A stretch of DNA of 22,139 nt from Faeciplasma avium (GTDB taxonomy: Bacteria > Bacillota > Clostridia > Oscillospirales > Ruminococcaceae), in contig DVOL01000084.1 in NCBI GenBank assembly GCA_018713505.1, positions 1 through 22,139 on the forward strand, given 5' to 3'. This document shows, piece after piece, positions 6,516 to 13,056 of this stretch. A model generated the notes under the pieces. The model was not told where the DNA came from. It made no database searches and saw only the letters and a program-made list of their open reading frames with translations. The position numbers were made by a program, and so were the translations under genes. Every line of letters starts with the position of its first letter. Position 1 is the stretch's first letter.

Positions 6516-6850
6516 GCTTATCACTCCCATATTAATGCTGCAATTCCGTGAATAAAAATTCTTCGAATTTATGAATACATTATACATATCCGACCGGGGA
6601 TTGTCAATATTCCTCATGGCAAAAAATCTCGGACTGAAAATTATGCACATATCCAGGCGCCGCCCTCAGGTCAGCCTGCTTACCCAAGACGGGGAATTTT
6701 ATCTGAGATTTATAAATATGTATGGCATTTTAGCCTCGGGGAGGAATCGGTTGGTCATCGGGACAGACGGTATTGTGAAAAATGCACAAAGCTGTGGGCA
6801 AAAAATTTCACCCCGTTTTGCAAAAAATTATCGAGCCGACGATTTTGCTA
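6516..6850. other. Divergent intergenic region between glgP and the phosphoglucomutase gene
   Basis: Together with the mutase leader this is a gene-free stretch of about 535 bases. It contains the glgP leader and promoter (6579-6607). Between 6608 and 6850 I see no promoter or repeat that I can support. Open frames crossing it on the plus strand (6571-6888 and the extension from 6782) overlap both promoters and have no ribosome site. The sequence is AT-rich with scattered A-runs, and has one TTATGCACA (6641-6649). Confidence 0.7.
6579..6607 (-). promoter_or_regulatory. Perfect-consensus SigA promoter of glgP
   Basis: Minus strand TTGACA (6602-6607), exactly 17 bases, TATAAT (6579-6584). Its position rules out translation from the in-frame start codons further upstream and so decides the glgP N-terminus. 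Confidence 0.9.
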
Positions 6851-6879
6851 TTGTCAAACCAAGAAAAAAGAGGTATAAT
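6851..6879 (+). promoter_or_regulatory. SigA-type promoter of the phosphoglucomutase gene
   Basis: TTGTCA (6851-6856, five of six consensus bases), exactly 17 bases, TATAAT (6874-6879). The start would be near 6886, about 165 bases upstream of the ATG. The next genes' start codon choice follows from this, since the open frame reaching up to 6782 would begin before the promoter. Confidence 0.87.
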
Positions 6880-6885
6880 TATCTC

Positions 6886-7051
6886 TGACAGGACTGGCTG
6901 TCGGCGTCTTGCCGTCACGGTCTTAGGGGCAGGACGGCGCTATTGCGGCTTTTTGCCAGCTATAGCCTGTGCTGCCGGCTCTCAGGGCGCTGAAAGCCCG
7001 GAGTGTCCTCTTAGCAGGGCTGTTGATATTATATTGGGAGGAGACAGTTTT
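6886..7051 (+). promoter_or_regulatory. Long structured leader of the phosphoglucomutase mRNA
   Basis: The predicted 165-base 5' UTR is GC-richer than the promoter region and carries several stems: GACAG/CTGTC (6888-6903 region), GCCGTC (6911-6916)/GACGGC (6933-6938), and a strong hairpin 6975-7001 (CCGG and TCAG arms around GGCG). AGCCC at 6995-6999, part of that hairpin, can instead pair with GGGCT at 7017-7021. The two structures exclude each other and lie just upstream of the ribosome site GGGAGGAG (7036-7043). I recognise no riboswitch class. It may be a cis-regulatory RNA. Confidence 0.4.
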
Positions 7052-8770
7052 ATGAAGGAACAGGAATTATACCAGCTTTGGTGTCAGAACGCCACCGAGG
7101 ACCCCGACCTTGTGAGCGAGCTTGAGTCGATAAAGGGTGACGATGAAGCCATCAAGGACCGCTTCTACCGTGACCTCGAGTTCGGCACCGGCGGACTCAG
7201 GGGAGTAATCGGCGCAGGAAGCTACAGGCTGAATATCTATACGATAAGGCGTGCAACTCAGGGCCTTGCAGACTATGTAAACGGAGCCTTTGAGAACGCA
7301 TCCGTCGCCATAGCCTACGACTCAAGAATAAAGTCCGACCTGTTTGCCAAGGAGGCTGCAAGGGTCTTGGCGGGAAACGGAATCAAGGCGTACATATACT
7401 CCGAGCTTATGCCCACCCCGATGCTCTCCTGGGCGGTAAGGGCTCTGGGCTGTAAGGCGGGAATCGTCTGCACAGCCTCTCACAATCCCTCAAAGTATAA
7501 CGGCTACAAGGCTTACGGGCAGGACGGCTGCCAGATGACCATCGAGGCTGCCGATATCGTTCTCTCCAAGATAAACTCCGTCCCGATGTTCGGCGGAGCC
7601 AGGCTTGCCGATTTTGACGAGGCTCTTTCCACCGGGATGATAGAGTACATCAAGCAGCCGGTCATAGACGCCTATCTTGACGAGGTCCAAAAGCAGGGAA
7701 TCCACCCGGATGTCGCCGCAAAGAGCGGCTTAAAGGTCGTCTACACCCCTCTTAACGGCACGGGAAACAAGCCGGTCAGGGAGATACTCAGAAGAATAGG
7801 GATAAGCGATGTCACCGTGGTCCCCGAGCAGGAGCTGCCGGACGGTCGCTTCCCCACCTGTCCCTTCCCGAATCCCGAAATCAAGGAGGCTCTTTCACTG
7901 GGTCTTGAGCTTTGCAAGACCGTCAAGCCCGACCTTCTTTTGGCTACCGACCCTGACTGCGACAGAGTCGGAATCGCAGTTCCCGACAAAAACGGCGACT
8001 TTGTTCTCTTCAGCGGAAACGAGGTCGGAGCTATGCTTCTTGAATACATCTGCCGTGAGAGGATAGCTCTTGGCACCATGCCCAAAAATCCCGTAGCGGT
8101 AAAGTCGATAGTCTCCACCGCCATAGCCGACGAAATTGCCAAGGACTACGGCGTCGAGATGAGAAATGTCCTCACCGGCTTCAAGTTCATAGGCGAGCAG
8201 ATAGGCTATCTGGAGGCTGACGGCGAGGCTGACCGCTTTATCTTCGGCTTTGAGGAGTCCTACGGATATCTGGGCGGCTCCTATGTAAGGGATAAGGACG
8301 CTGTAATAGGCTCCATGCTCATATGCGAGATGGCGGCTTACTACCGCTCGATAGGCGTTTCCCTCCTGGAGGCAAGGGAGGCTATGTATAAAAAGTACGG
8401 CAACTATGTCCACACCGTCGAGTCCTTCACCTGCGAGGGCGCAGCCGGCATGGAGGAGATGGCAAGAATCATGCAAAGGCTTCACTCCGAGCCTCCCGCC
8501 GAGATATGCGGCTTCAAGGTTGTAAGGGTGGACGATTATGTCAAAAAGACCTCCAAGGACACGGTTACCGGCGAGGAGACTCCCATCGCCCTGCCGAAGT
8601 CGGATGTCCTTACCCTCACCCTTGAGAACAAGGCTACCGTCATCATCCGCCCCTCCGGCACCGAGCCTAAGATAAAGGCGTACTACACAACCGTCTGCCC
8701 CGAAAGGGAGGAGGCTGTGGCTCTTGGAAAGAGCATAGCTGTCTATGTTAAAAAGCTGCTGGGATTCTAA
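7052..8770 (+). CDS. pgcA: Phosphoglucomutase/phosphomannomutase (alpha-D-phosphohexomutase)
   Basis: Interconverts glucose-1-phosphate and glucose-6-phosphate (some members also mannose phosphates) in the cytoplasm. The 572-residue length fits the long PgcA/YhxB type rather than the 450-residue PNGM/GlmM types. Visible in order: GTGGLRG (45-51), the phosphoserine loop TASHNPSKYNGYK with Ser143, the Mg-binding DPDCDR loop (Asp300, 302, 304), sugar-binding GFEESYGYL (Glu401, Ser403 region) and the phosphate-binding loop RPSGTEPK (533-540). The ATG at 7052 follows GGGAGGAGA at a good distance; upstream in-frame codons precede the promoter. It diverges from glgP, so glucan phosphorolysis and entry to glycolysis share one control region. 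The mRNA has an unusually long leader and 3' end. The substrate preference cannot be told from sequence alone. Confidence 0.93.
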   Translation: MKEQELYQLWCQNATEDPDLVSELESIKGDDEAIKDRFYRDLEFGTGGLRGVIGAGSYRLNIYTIRRATQGLADYVNGAFENASVAIAYDSRIKSDLFAKEAARVLAGNGIKAYIYSELMPTPMLSWAVRALGCKAGIVCTASHNPSKYNGYKAYGQDGCQMTIEAADIVLSKINSVPMFGGARLADFDEALSTGMIEYIKQPVIDAYLDEVQKQGIHPDVAAKSGLKVVYTPLNGTGNKPVREILRRIGISDVTVVPEQELPDGRFPTCPFPNPEIKEALSLGLELCKTVKPDLLLATDPDCDRVGIAVPDKNGDFVLFSGNEVGAMLLEYICRERIALGTMPKNPVAVKSIVSTAIADEIAKDYGVEMRNVLTGFKFIGEQIGYLEADGEADRFIFGFEESYGYLGGSYVRDKDAVIGSMLICEMAAYYRSIGVSLLEAREAMYKKYGNYVHTVESFTCEGAAGMEEMARIMQRLHSEPPAEICGFKVVRVDDYVKKTSKDTVTGEETPIALPKSDVLTLTLENKATVIIRPSGTEPKIKAYYTTVCPEREEAVALGKSIAVYVKKLLGF

Positions 8771-8792
8771 AGCCCATTAGAAACGAAATAAT

Positions 8793-8820
8793 GCCCTCCC
8801 GGAGATTTCATCGGGAGGGC
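8793..8820 (+). terminator. Strong hairpin after the phosphoglucomutase gene, without a U-tract
   Basis: GCCCTCCCG (8793-8801) and CGGGAGGGC (8812-8820) form a perfect 9-bp GC-rich stem with a 10-base loop, 22 bases after the stop. On the plus strand AAAATAAT follows, so a canonical terminator is not expected; on the minus strand ATTATTTC follows, slightly better. It may protect the mRNA 3' end or slow polymerase. The U-tract terminator comes at 8934. Confidence 0.5.
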
Positions 8821-8933
8821 AAAATAATCGCCGCTATGCAATATTTTTTGATAGTCGGTTGTATTATTGAAAGAAGGCTGACCGCTCAAGGAATCGGCAC
8901 CGACGGCGGCTGACTTCGTTCATGTTTCAAGCT

Positions 8934-8962
8934 GTCCGGCTCCTGCCGGACTTTTTTTGTTT
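8934..8962 (+). terminator. Rho-independent terminator, plus strand
   Basis: GTCCGGC (8934-8940), TCCT loop, GCCGGAC (8945-8951), then seven T and GTTT. It is a canonical terminator. It ends at the stop codon of the convergent gene (8961). Read from the phosphoglucomutase gene it would give a 3' UTR of about 190 bases. That 3' region (8868-8930) has further pairing potential: TTGAAA/TTTCAA, CCGC/GCGG and TCGG-CAC-CGA. Confidence 0.9.
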
Positions 8963-9440
8963 AAACCAGCGACTTTACGCCGTAAGAGAGTATCGCCACG
9001 ATTATCCCGGCTATAACTACGCCCATGAAAATGCTTGGGATGGCGACCCTTGTCTTTATCCCGAACACAACTGCGACTAAAGCGCCGGTCCATGCTCCAG
9101 TACCGGGAAGAGGGATAGCTACCAGTATCATAAGCCCAAGAGCCTTGTACTTTTCTATCTTGTCCTGATTCCTGTACGCCTTTCTTTCAAGCCAGTCGGC
9201 TATCTTTCCTAAAAAATCCTCCCTTTTTTTCATCCACTCGAGTATTCCGTTCAGGAAAAGAAGGACGAAGGGTATCGGCAGCATATTGCCGATTACTGCG
9301 GCGATAGTAGCAGCCAGCGGACTAAGCCCGAAGCCCACCCCGTAGGGTATTCCTCCTCTTAGCTCTATAACCGGCACCATTGATATGACCGCCGTTGCGA
9401 CAAGCTTTCCTATGTATGTTGATGTGAGCCATGCTAGCAT
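8961..9440 (-). CDS. Small multidrug-export family membrane protein (PF06695-like)
   Basis: A 159-residue integral membrane protein. Recognisable family landmarks are the MVPVIELRGGIPYGVGFG segment (about 21-38), GNMLPIPFVLLFLNGI (about 51-66), a charged cytoplasmic loop with EWMKKRED and AYRNQDKIEKYKALG, the GTGAWTGALVAVVFGI block (about 113-128) and a final hydrophobic segment. These match the family labelled 'putative small multidrug export protein' (COG2426); that label is weakly founded and no transported substrate is established. GGAGG lies seven bases before the ATG. It is the last of three minus-strand genes after the DUF896 gene and the WYL regulator, 32 bases downstream of the latter, so co-transcription is likely, although an AT-rich TATAAT-like site lies in the gap. 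Confidence 0.85.
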   Translation of the reverse strand: MLAWLTSTYIGKLVATAVISMVPVIELRGGIPYGVGFGLSPLAATIAAVIGNMLPIPFVLLFLNGILEWMKKREDFLGKIADWLERKAYRNQDKIEKYKALGLMILVAIPLPGTGAWTGALVAVVFGIKTRVAIPSIFMGVVIAGIIVAILSYGVKSLV

Positions 9441-9472
9441 ATTTTTACCTCCGAGAGCTTTTATTTGTTTTA

Positions 9473-10453
9473 TTATATATACTGCCTTTGAATCTCCTGA
9501 AGCCTTTTTCCCGCCTCCCTTACCACCCAGTCGGGAGCTGTAACCCTGGCCTCGCCTCCGAACTGGAAGAGCCAGCCCCAGAAGGTGGGGCTTATCTGGA
9601 CATCCAGCTTGACGCTGAAGCTGTCCTTATCTATCCTTTTGGGTCTTGCGGCGTCCCCGAATCTGTCGACTATGACATTTATCAGGCTGTTTTTCATTTC
9701 CAGGGTTATCGTCTCCTTGACGCCGCCGTACATGCTGTAGGTCCCTAAAAGCTCCCTTGCAAGCTCCTGCTCGTCCATAGAGAGCTTTCTTCGCTTCTCG
9801 CCGGATATCTCGACCTGCCCCATCCTGTCCACCCTGTAGCGGCAGAGGTCGCCGTGCTTGTGACAGAAGCAGACAAGGTAGTAGCAGTCGCTCTCCCATA
9901 TGAGATAGTAGGGCGAGACGGTGTATATCTGTCCCTGATGGCGGTATCTTTTCTTCTTGTCAAGGTCATATTCAAAATACTTAAAGGTTATATTTCTGTC
10001 CGAGAATATAGCCTGCTGAATGGCGCTTATAGAGTAGTAGATAGCCTCGTTGAAGGTCTTTGCCCTCCCTCCGACATATATAGACCTTCTGAGCCTTCCC
10101 GCCTTATGGACGCTTGTAAGGGACTGCAGCTTCTTTATAAGCTCGCCGGATTTTTTGTTGCTTAGAAATCTCGAGGAGGCAACGGCGTCCGCCAGCACCA
10201 AAAGCTCCTCGTCCTGAAACAGCCTCGAGGCTACATAGTAGCGGTTTGAGTGCCCCACCTTCTCGGTCACTATATCAAGCCCCAATTCGCTAAGAGTCTC
10301 GATATCGTCGTAGATGGTCTTTCTCTCACAGCTTATATCGTATTTTTCGAGCTTGTCGATAAGCTCCTTCCCGGAGAGCCTGTGCTCCTCGTCGGTCTCC
10401 CTCAGAAGCAGTCTCGCCAAAACTATCAGTCTGCCCTTTACCCTGTTCTGCAT
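9473..10453 (-). CDS. WYL-domain transcriptional regulator with N-terminal HTH
   Basis: A 326-residue predicted DNA-binding regulator. Residues 1-65 form a DeoR/HTH_11-type winged helix (RLIVLARLLLRET..., GKELIDKLEKYDISCERKTIYDDIETLSELG with key parts RKTIYDDIETL). Residues about 140-225 form the WYL domain: ITFKYFEYD, QIYTVSPYYLIWESDCYYLVCF, LCRYRVDRM. Residues 230-326 are the C-terminal extension, ending in ISPTFWGWLFQFGGEARV. WYL domains bind small ligands or nucleic acid, and many members control DNA-damage or defence genes. The ATG is two bases past the stop of the upstream DUF896 gene, so the pair is translationally linked. Target sites are unknown; candidates in this window are the triple repeat at 11180-11224 and its own promoter. 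Confidence 0.9.
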   Translation of the reverse strand: MQNRVKGRLIVLARLLLRETDEEHRLSGKELIDKLEKYDISCERKTIYDDIETLSELGLDIVTEKVGHSNRYYVASRLFQDEELLVLADAVASSRFLSNKKSGELIKKLQSLTSVHKAGRLRRSIYVGGRAKTFNEAIYYSISAIQQAIFSDRNITFKYFEYDLDKKKRYRHQGQIYTVSPYYLIWESDCYYLVCFCHKHGDLCRYRVDRMGQVEISGEKRRKLSMDEQELARELLGTYSMYGGVKETITLEMKNSLINVIVDRFGDAARPKRIDKDSFSVKLDVQISPTFWGWLFQFGGEARVTAPDWVVREAGKRLQEIQRQYI

Positions 10454-10455
10454 AG

Positions 10456-10665
10456 CTAGTTATCCTCTTTCGGACGAATTTTCCTGACGCTTCCGTCAGG
10501 CTCTAGAATCTCCACCCTGTCAAGAGCGCTGCGAAGGCTGCCCAAAACAGCCTCCCTGTACTCGTTTCTAAGCCTTGACTGCTCGGCTGCCTCCTCCTCG
10601 GTTAAGCCGACCGTCCGCTTCTTTGCGGCGAGATAGTTGATTCTTTCAAGCTTTTCCTTTTTCAA
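10456..10665 (-). CDS. DUF896 (YnzC-type) small cytosolic protein
   Basis: A 69-residue helical hairpin protein. The pattern KKEKLERINYLAAKKRTVGLTEEE..., here by its key parts ERINYLA, KRTVGLTEEE and QSRLRNEYREAVLGSLRSAL, then VEILEPDGSVRKIRP, is that of the DUF896 family. The molecular role is unknown. In Bacillus subtilis ynzC lies in the LexA-controlled yneA-yneB-ynzC operon, which is notable because a LexA-like operator lies in the divergent control region here, though about 110 bases from this gene's own promoter. The upstream TTG at 10671 sits within three bases of the ribosome site GGAGGAG; the TTG at 10665 has proper spacing and yields the expected family N-terminus, so I chose it. 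It is followed immediately by the WYL regulator. Confidence 0.88.
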   Translation of the reverse strand: MKKEKLERINYLAAKKRTVGLTEEEAAEQSRLRNEYREAVLGSLRSALDRVEILEPDGSVRKIRPKEDN

Positions 10666-10732
10666 CCTCAAACTCCTCCCCGGGTATGAATAATCCGCTA
10701 ACTTATTTTACATAAATCGGCATTTGAGAGCT

Positions 10733-10762
10733 ATTATACATCATTTCCCCCTCGCTTTGCAA
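10733..10762 (-). promoter_or_regulatory. SigA-type promoter of the DUF896-WYL-exporter unit
   Basis: Minus strand TTGCAA (10757-10762), 18 bases, perfect TATAAT (10733-10738). The start would be near 10726, about 60 bases before the TTG start of the DUF896 gene. Confidence 0.65.
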
Positions 10763-10833
10763 CCCTAAAAACGCCTTTTCGGAGCTTTTTGTGCAGAGTG
10801 TATGTAATGTCCGTTTTTTTACCCTCATTTTTG

Positions 10834-10861
10834 TTGACAGAATGTAAGAATCTGATATTAT
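10834..10861 (+). promoter_or_regulatory. SigA-type promoter of the 64-residue helical protein gene
   Basis: TTGACA (10834-10839, perfect), 16 bases, TATTAT (10856-10861). The start would be near 10868, immediately before the LexA-like palindrome, so a bound repressor would block initiation. Confidence 0.7.
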
Positions 10862-10868
10862 TAATATT

Positions 10869-10882
10869 AGAACATATGTTCG
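10869..10882. promoter_or_regulatory. LexA (SOS box)-like operator
   Basis: AGAACATATGTTCG: a perfect 12-bp palindrome GAAC-ATAT-GTTC, matching the Gram-positive LexA/DinR core GAAC-N4-GTTC with the preferred RNRY centre; only the first flanking base differs from CGAAC. A third half-site GTTC follows after four more bases (10886-10889), giving GAAC-N4-GTTC-N4-GTTC. It overlaps the predicted transcription start of the downstream small gene. Confidence 0.65.
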
Positions 10883-10929
10883 AATGTTCTGCCGCCGTCA
10901 GCCCAAGAAAAAGGAAAGGGGATGCTAAA

Positions 10930-11124
10930 ATGAGGGAGCTTATCAACCGATACAAATTAGAGGCAAAAAGGCTGGAGGACTACCAAAGGGTCCTGACAGA
11001 CAAAATAGCCAAGGAAAAAAGTCCGCAGCTTATCCTCCGGCTAGAGGCAAGAAGGCTTGTCGTGGAGACGGAAAGGTATGAGATAATGCGAGACATAATC
11101 GACATGGAAAAGCTTTTAGGATAA
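10930..11124 (+). CDS. 64-residue helical coiled-coil protein, probable SOS-regulated gene
   Basis: The product (MRELINRYKLEAKRLEDYQR at the start, ending MEKLLG) is almost entirely charged and helical, with heptad-like spacing of Leu/Ile and many Lys/Arg/Glu, and no membrane segment or Cys. I do not recognise a family. The frame is open further upstream, but those codons cover the promoter and operator. The ATG at 10930 has AAAGGGG eight bases before it. A near-consensus promoter overlapped by a LexA-like palindrome precedes it, which suggests induction by DNA damage. Known SOS-induced small proteins in Bacillota include the cell division inhibitor YneA, but this one lacks a LysM domain and a membrane anchor, so it is not YneA. 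Existence is well supported by start signals; function is unknown. Confidence 0.72.
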   Translation: MRELINRYKLEAKRLEDYQRVLTDKIAKEKSPQLILRLEARRLVVETERYEIMRDIIDMEKLLG

Positions 11125-11136
11125 AGCTTAACTTTT
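11110..11136 (+). terminator. Weak stem-loop at the end of the 64-residue protein gene
   Basis: AAGCTTT (11110-11116) pairs with AAAGCTT (11123-11129) around a 6-base loop containing part of the stop codon; AACTTTTG follows. The stem is AT-rich, so termination would be inefficient and readthrough into the ABC genes is possible. Confidence 0.3.
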
Positions 11137-11148
11137 GTAAAAACGCTA

Positions 11149-11177
11149 TTGATTTATTCCCCGCCATGTGCTAGTAT
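11149..11177 (+). promoter_or_regulatory. Probable promoter of the ABC exporter operon
   Basis: TTGATT (11149-11154), 17 bases, TAGTAT (11172-11177): four of six matches in each hexamer at ideal spacing. The triple repeat starts three bases after the -10, over the predicted start site. Confidence 0.5.
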
Positions 11178-11179
11178 CT

Positions 11180-11224
11180 AAATGGATTAAATCCAAACGG
11201 ATTATATCCAAACGGGTTAAATCC
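11180..11224. repeat. Three tandem 15-bp repeats, each an inverted repeat: probable operator array
   Basis: AAATGGATTAAATCC (11180-11194), AAACGGATTATATCC (11195-11209) and AAACGGGTTAAATCC (11210-11224) abut without spacers. Each contains a small palindrome, GGAT-N3-ATCC, perfect in the first two (the first extends to TGGATT-A-AATCCA) and one base off in the third. A degenerate fourth AAACGG occurs at about 11236-11241. The array covers the probable transcription start of the ABC exporter operon, the position expected for repressor sites. The cognate regulator is unknown. Confidence 0.8.
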
Positions 11225-11280
11225 GAGGTCTACACTAAACGGCTTTTCACGGCTCGCCGGTGCCAGAAAGGGATATATCA

Positions 11281-13056
11281 ATGATTTTTGGCAGACACAT
11301 CAACAAATACTACATAAAGTATGCATACTCGCTGGTGATAGGGCTGGCGGCTCTAATCCTTGTCGACTATTTGCAGCTTATAGTGCCGGAGCTTTACCGC
11401 TCGGTAATAAACGGCATGATATCGGGAGAGGTCGAGCATGACGGCAGACTCCTGCCCTTTGACATGGACTTTCTTCTTGACAGGGTATGCCTTCCCCTCA
11501 TAGGGATAATTCTTGGCATCGTCGCAGGGAGATTCATGTGGAGAATATGCTTCTTCGGCGCAGGAATAAAGGTCGAGACCGACATAAGAAGCGAGATGTT
11601 CGACCACTGCAAGGAGCTTTCCCAGCAGTATTACCAGGTGAACAAGGTCGGCGACCTGATGTCGCTCTTTACAAACGACCTCGAGACCGTCCAGCAGTGC
11701 TTCTCAAACGGCATACTGATGTTCTGCGACGCTCTGTTTTTGGGCATACTGGCGTTTTACAAGATGCTTCTTATGAACCCGCTGCTGTCGCTTCTCACCC
11801 TCATCCCGATGGGGCTTCTTTTGACCTGCGGTCTGATTTTAGGAAAGTATCTTACGATAAGGTGGGACAGGCGTCAGGCGGCTTTTAGCAGCCTGAGCGA
11901 CTTCTCACAGGAGAGCTTTGCGGGAATCTCGGTTATAAAGGCGTTTGTCAAGGAGACAAAGGAGCTTTGCGCCTTCAAAAGGCTCAACCAAAAAAACGAG
12001 GACGCCAATATCGCCTACACAAGGCTTTCTGTCTCTATGAACATCGCACTTACCCTTCTTGTAGAGTCGGTCATCTGCATTATACTCGGCTACGGCGGAT
12101 ACCTTGTCTACTCTGGAGCCTTCAACCCCGGTCAGCTTATAGAGTTTATCGCATACTTCAACTCGCTGGTATGGCCGATAATGGCTGTCTCCGAGCTTAT
12201 AAATATGCACTCGCAGGGAAAGGCGTCTATCAACAGAATCTCCGCCCTTTTGGACGCCGAGGTGGATGTTAAGGACGGCGAGGGAGTTTTCCCGATGGAA
12301 AGCATCACCGGCGGGATAAGCTTCAGGGGGCTCACCTTTTGCTACCCGGGAGCGGAGTTTAACGCCCTTGAGAATGTCTCCTTCGATATACTCCCCGGCG
12401 AGAATGTCGGCATAATCGGGAGGACAGGCTCCGGCAAGACCACCATCGTCGACCTTATACTAAGGTCGTATAATGTCCCCGACGGCAGCATCTACATCGA
12501 CGGCAGGGACATAAACACCATCCCGATAAAGACGCTGAGAAAAAGCTGTGCATATGTCCCGCAGGACAACTTCCTTTTCAGCGACACCATAGAAAAAAAC
12601 ATCATGTTCGCCTCCGACTCCGGCGGGCATGAGGAGGCTGTAAGAGCCGCTAGGCTCTCCGCCGTGGACGATAACATAAGCGAGTTCTCCGAGGGGTATC
12701 AGACCGTTCTGGGAGAAAGAGGAGTTACCGTCTCGGGAGGGCAGAAGCAGCGAATCTCAATAGCAAGAGCGCTCATGAAGAACGCCCCGATACTCATTTT
12801 GGACGATTCGGTCTCCGCCGTCGATGTCAAGACGGAAAAGGAAATCTTATCTAACCTGAAGAGAGAGCGTCAGGGGATGACCACCATCCTAATAGCCCAC
12901 AGAGTCTCCACCATAGAGGGGCTGGACAAGATAATCTTTGTCGAGGAGGGGCGTGTTCTGGCGGTCGGAACTCACGGAGAGCTTTACGACAGCTGTCCTG
13001 AGTACAGGATGACCGTAGATTTACAGCGTCTTGAGGAAAGGAGCGAGCAGCATTGA
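11281..13056 (+). CDS. ABC exporter half-transporter, degenerate-site subunit
   Basis: A 591-residue half-transporter: a membrane domain with about six helices (residues 1-310) and an ATPase domain (about 335-585). ATPase motifs: Walker A GRTGSGKTT (380-388), Q-loop YVPQDNFLFS, signature VSGGQKQ (484-490), Walker B ILILDDS with Asp509 where the catalytic Glu normally sits, D-loop SAVD and switch His in AHRVST. The Asp replacement marks the non-hydrolysing site of heterodimeric exporters such as B. subtilis BmrC (YheI). The frame is open from GTG at 11260, but AAAGGGA lies seven bases before the ATG at 11281. Its stop overlaps the start of the partner gene by one base. The likely role is drug, peptide or lipid export; substrate unknown. 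Confidence 0.92.
   Translation: MIFGRHINKYYIKYAYSLVIGLAALILVDYLQLIVPELYRSVINGMISGEVEHDGRLLPFDMDFLLDRVCLPLIGIILGIVAGRFMWRICFFGAGIKVETDIRSEMFDHCKELSQQYYQVNKVGDLMSLFTNDLETVQQCFSNGILMFCDALFLGILAFYKMLLMNPLLSLLTLIPMGLLLTCGLILGKYLTIRWDRRQAAFSSLSDFSQESFAGISVIKAFVKETKELCAFKRLNQKNEDANIAYTRLSVSMNIALTLLVESVICIILGYGGYLVYSGAFNPGQLIEFIAYFNSLVWPIMAVSELINMHSQGKASINRISALLDAEVDVKDGEGVFPMESITGGISFRGLTFCYPGAEFNALENVSFDILPGENVGIIGRTGSGKTTIVDLILRSYNVPDGSIYIDGRDINTIPIKTLRKSCAYVPQDNFLFSDTIEKNIMFASDSGGHEEAVRAARLSAVDDNISEFSEGYQTVLGERGVTVSGGQKQRISIARALMKNAPILILDDSVSAVDVKTEKEILSNLKRERQGMTTILIAHRVSTIEGLDKIIFVEEGRVLAVGTHGELYDSCPEYRMTVDLQRLEERSEQH

Noticed and set aside
6641..6649. TTATGCACA, matching the DnaA box pattern TTATNCACA, with looser matches near 6791-6800
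   Set aside because: One good box plus degenerate ones in AT-rich DNA is expected by chance; no dnaA, dnaN or AT-rich unwinding region with several boxes is present.
6571..6888. A 105-codon plus-strand frame between the divergent glgP and phosphoglucomutase promoters
   Set aside because: It begins inside the glgP promoter and ends over the mutase promoter, has no ribosome site, and its composition is unlike the neighbouring proteins.
7895..8485. Long (196-codon) minus-strand frame inside the phosphoglucomutase gene
   Set aside because: It is antisense to the conserved mutase motifs and mirrors its codon pattern; no start signals.
10734..10955. Minus-strand 73-codon frame with a hydrophobic start, between the DUF896 gene and the LexA-like site
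   Set aside because: It runs through both divergent promoters and the operator and lacks a ribosome site.
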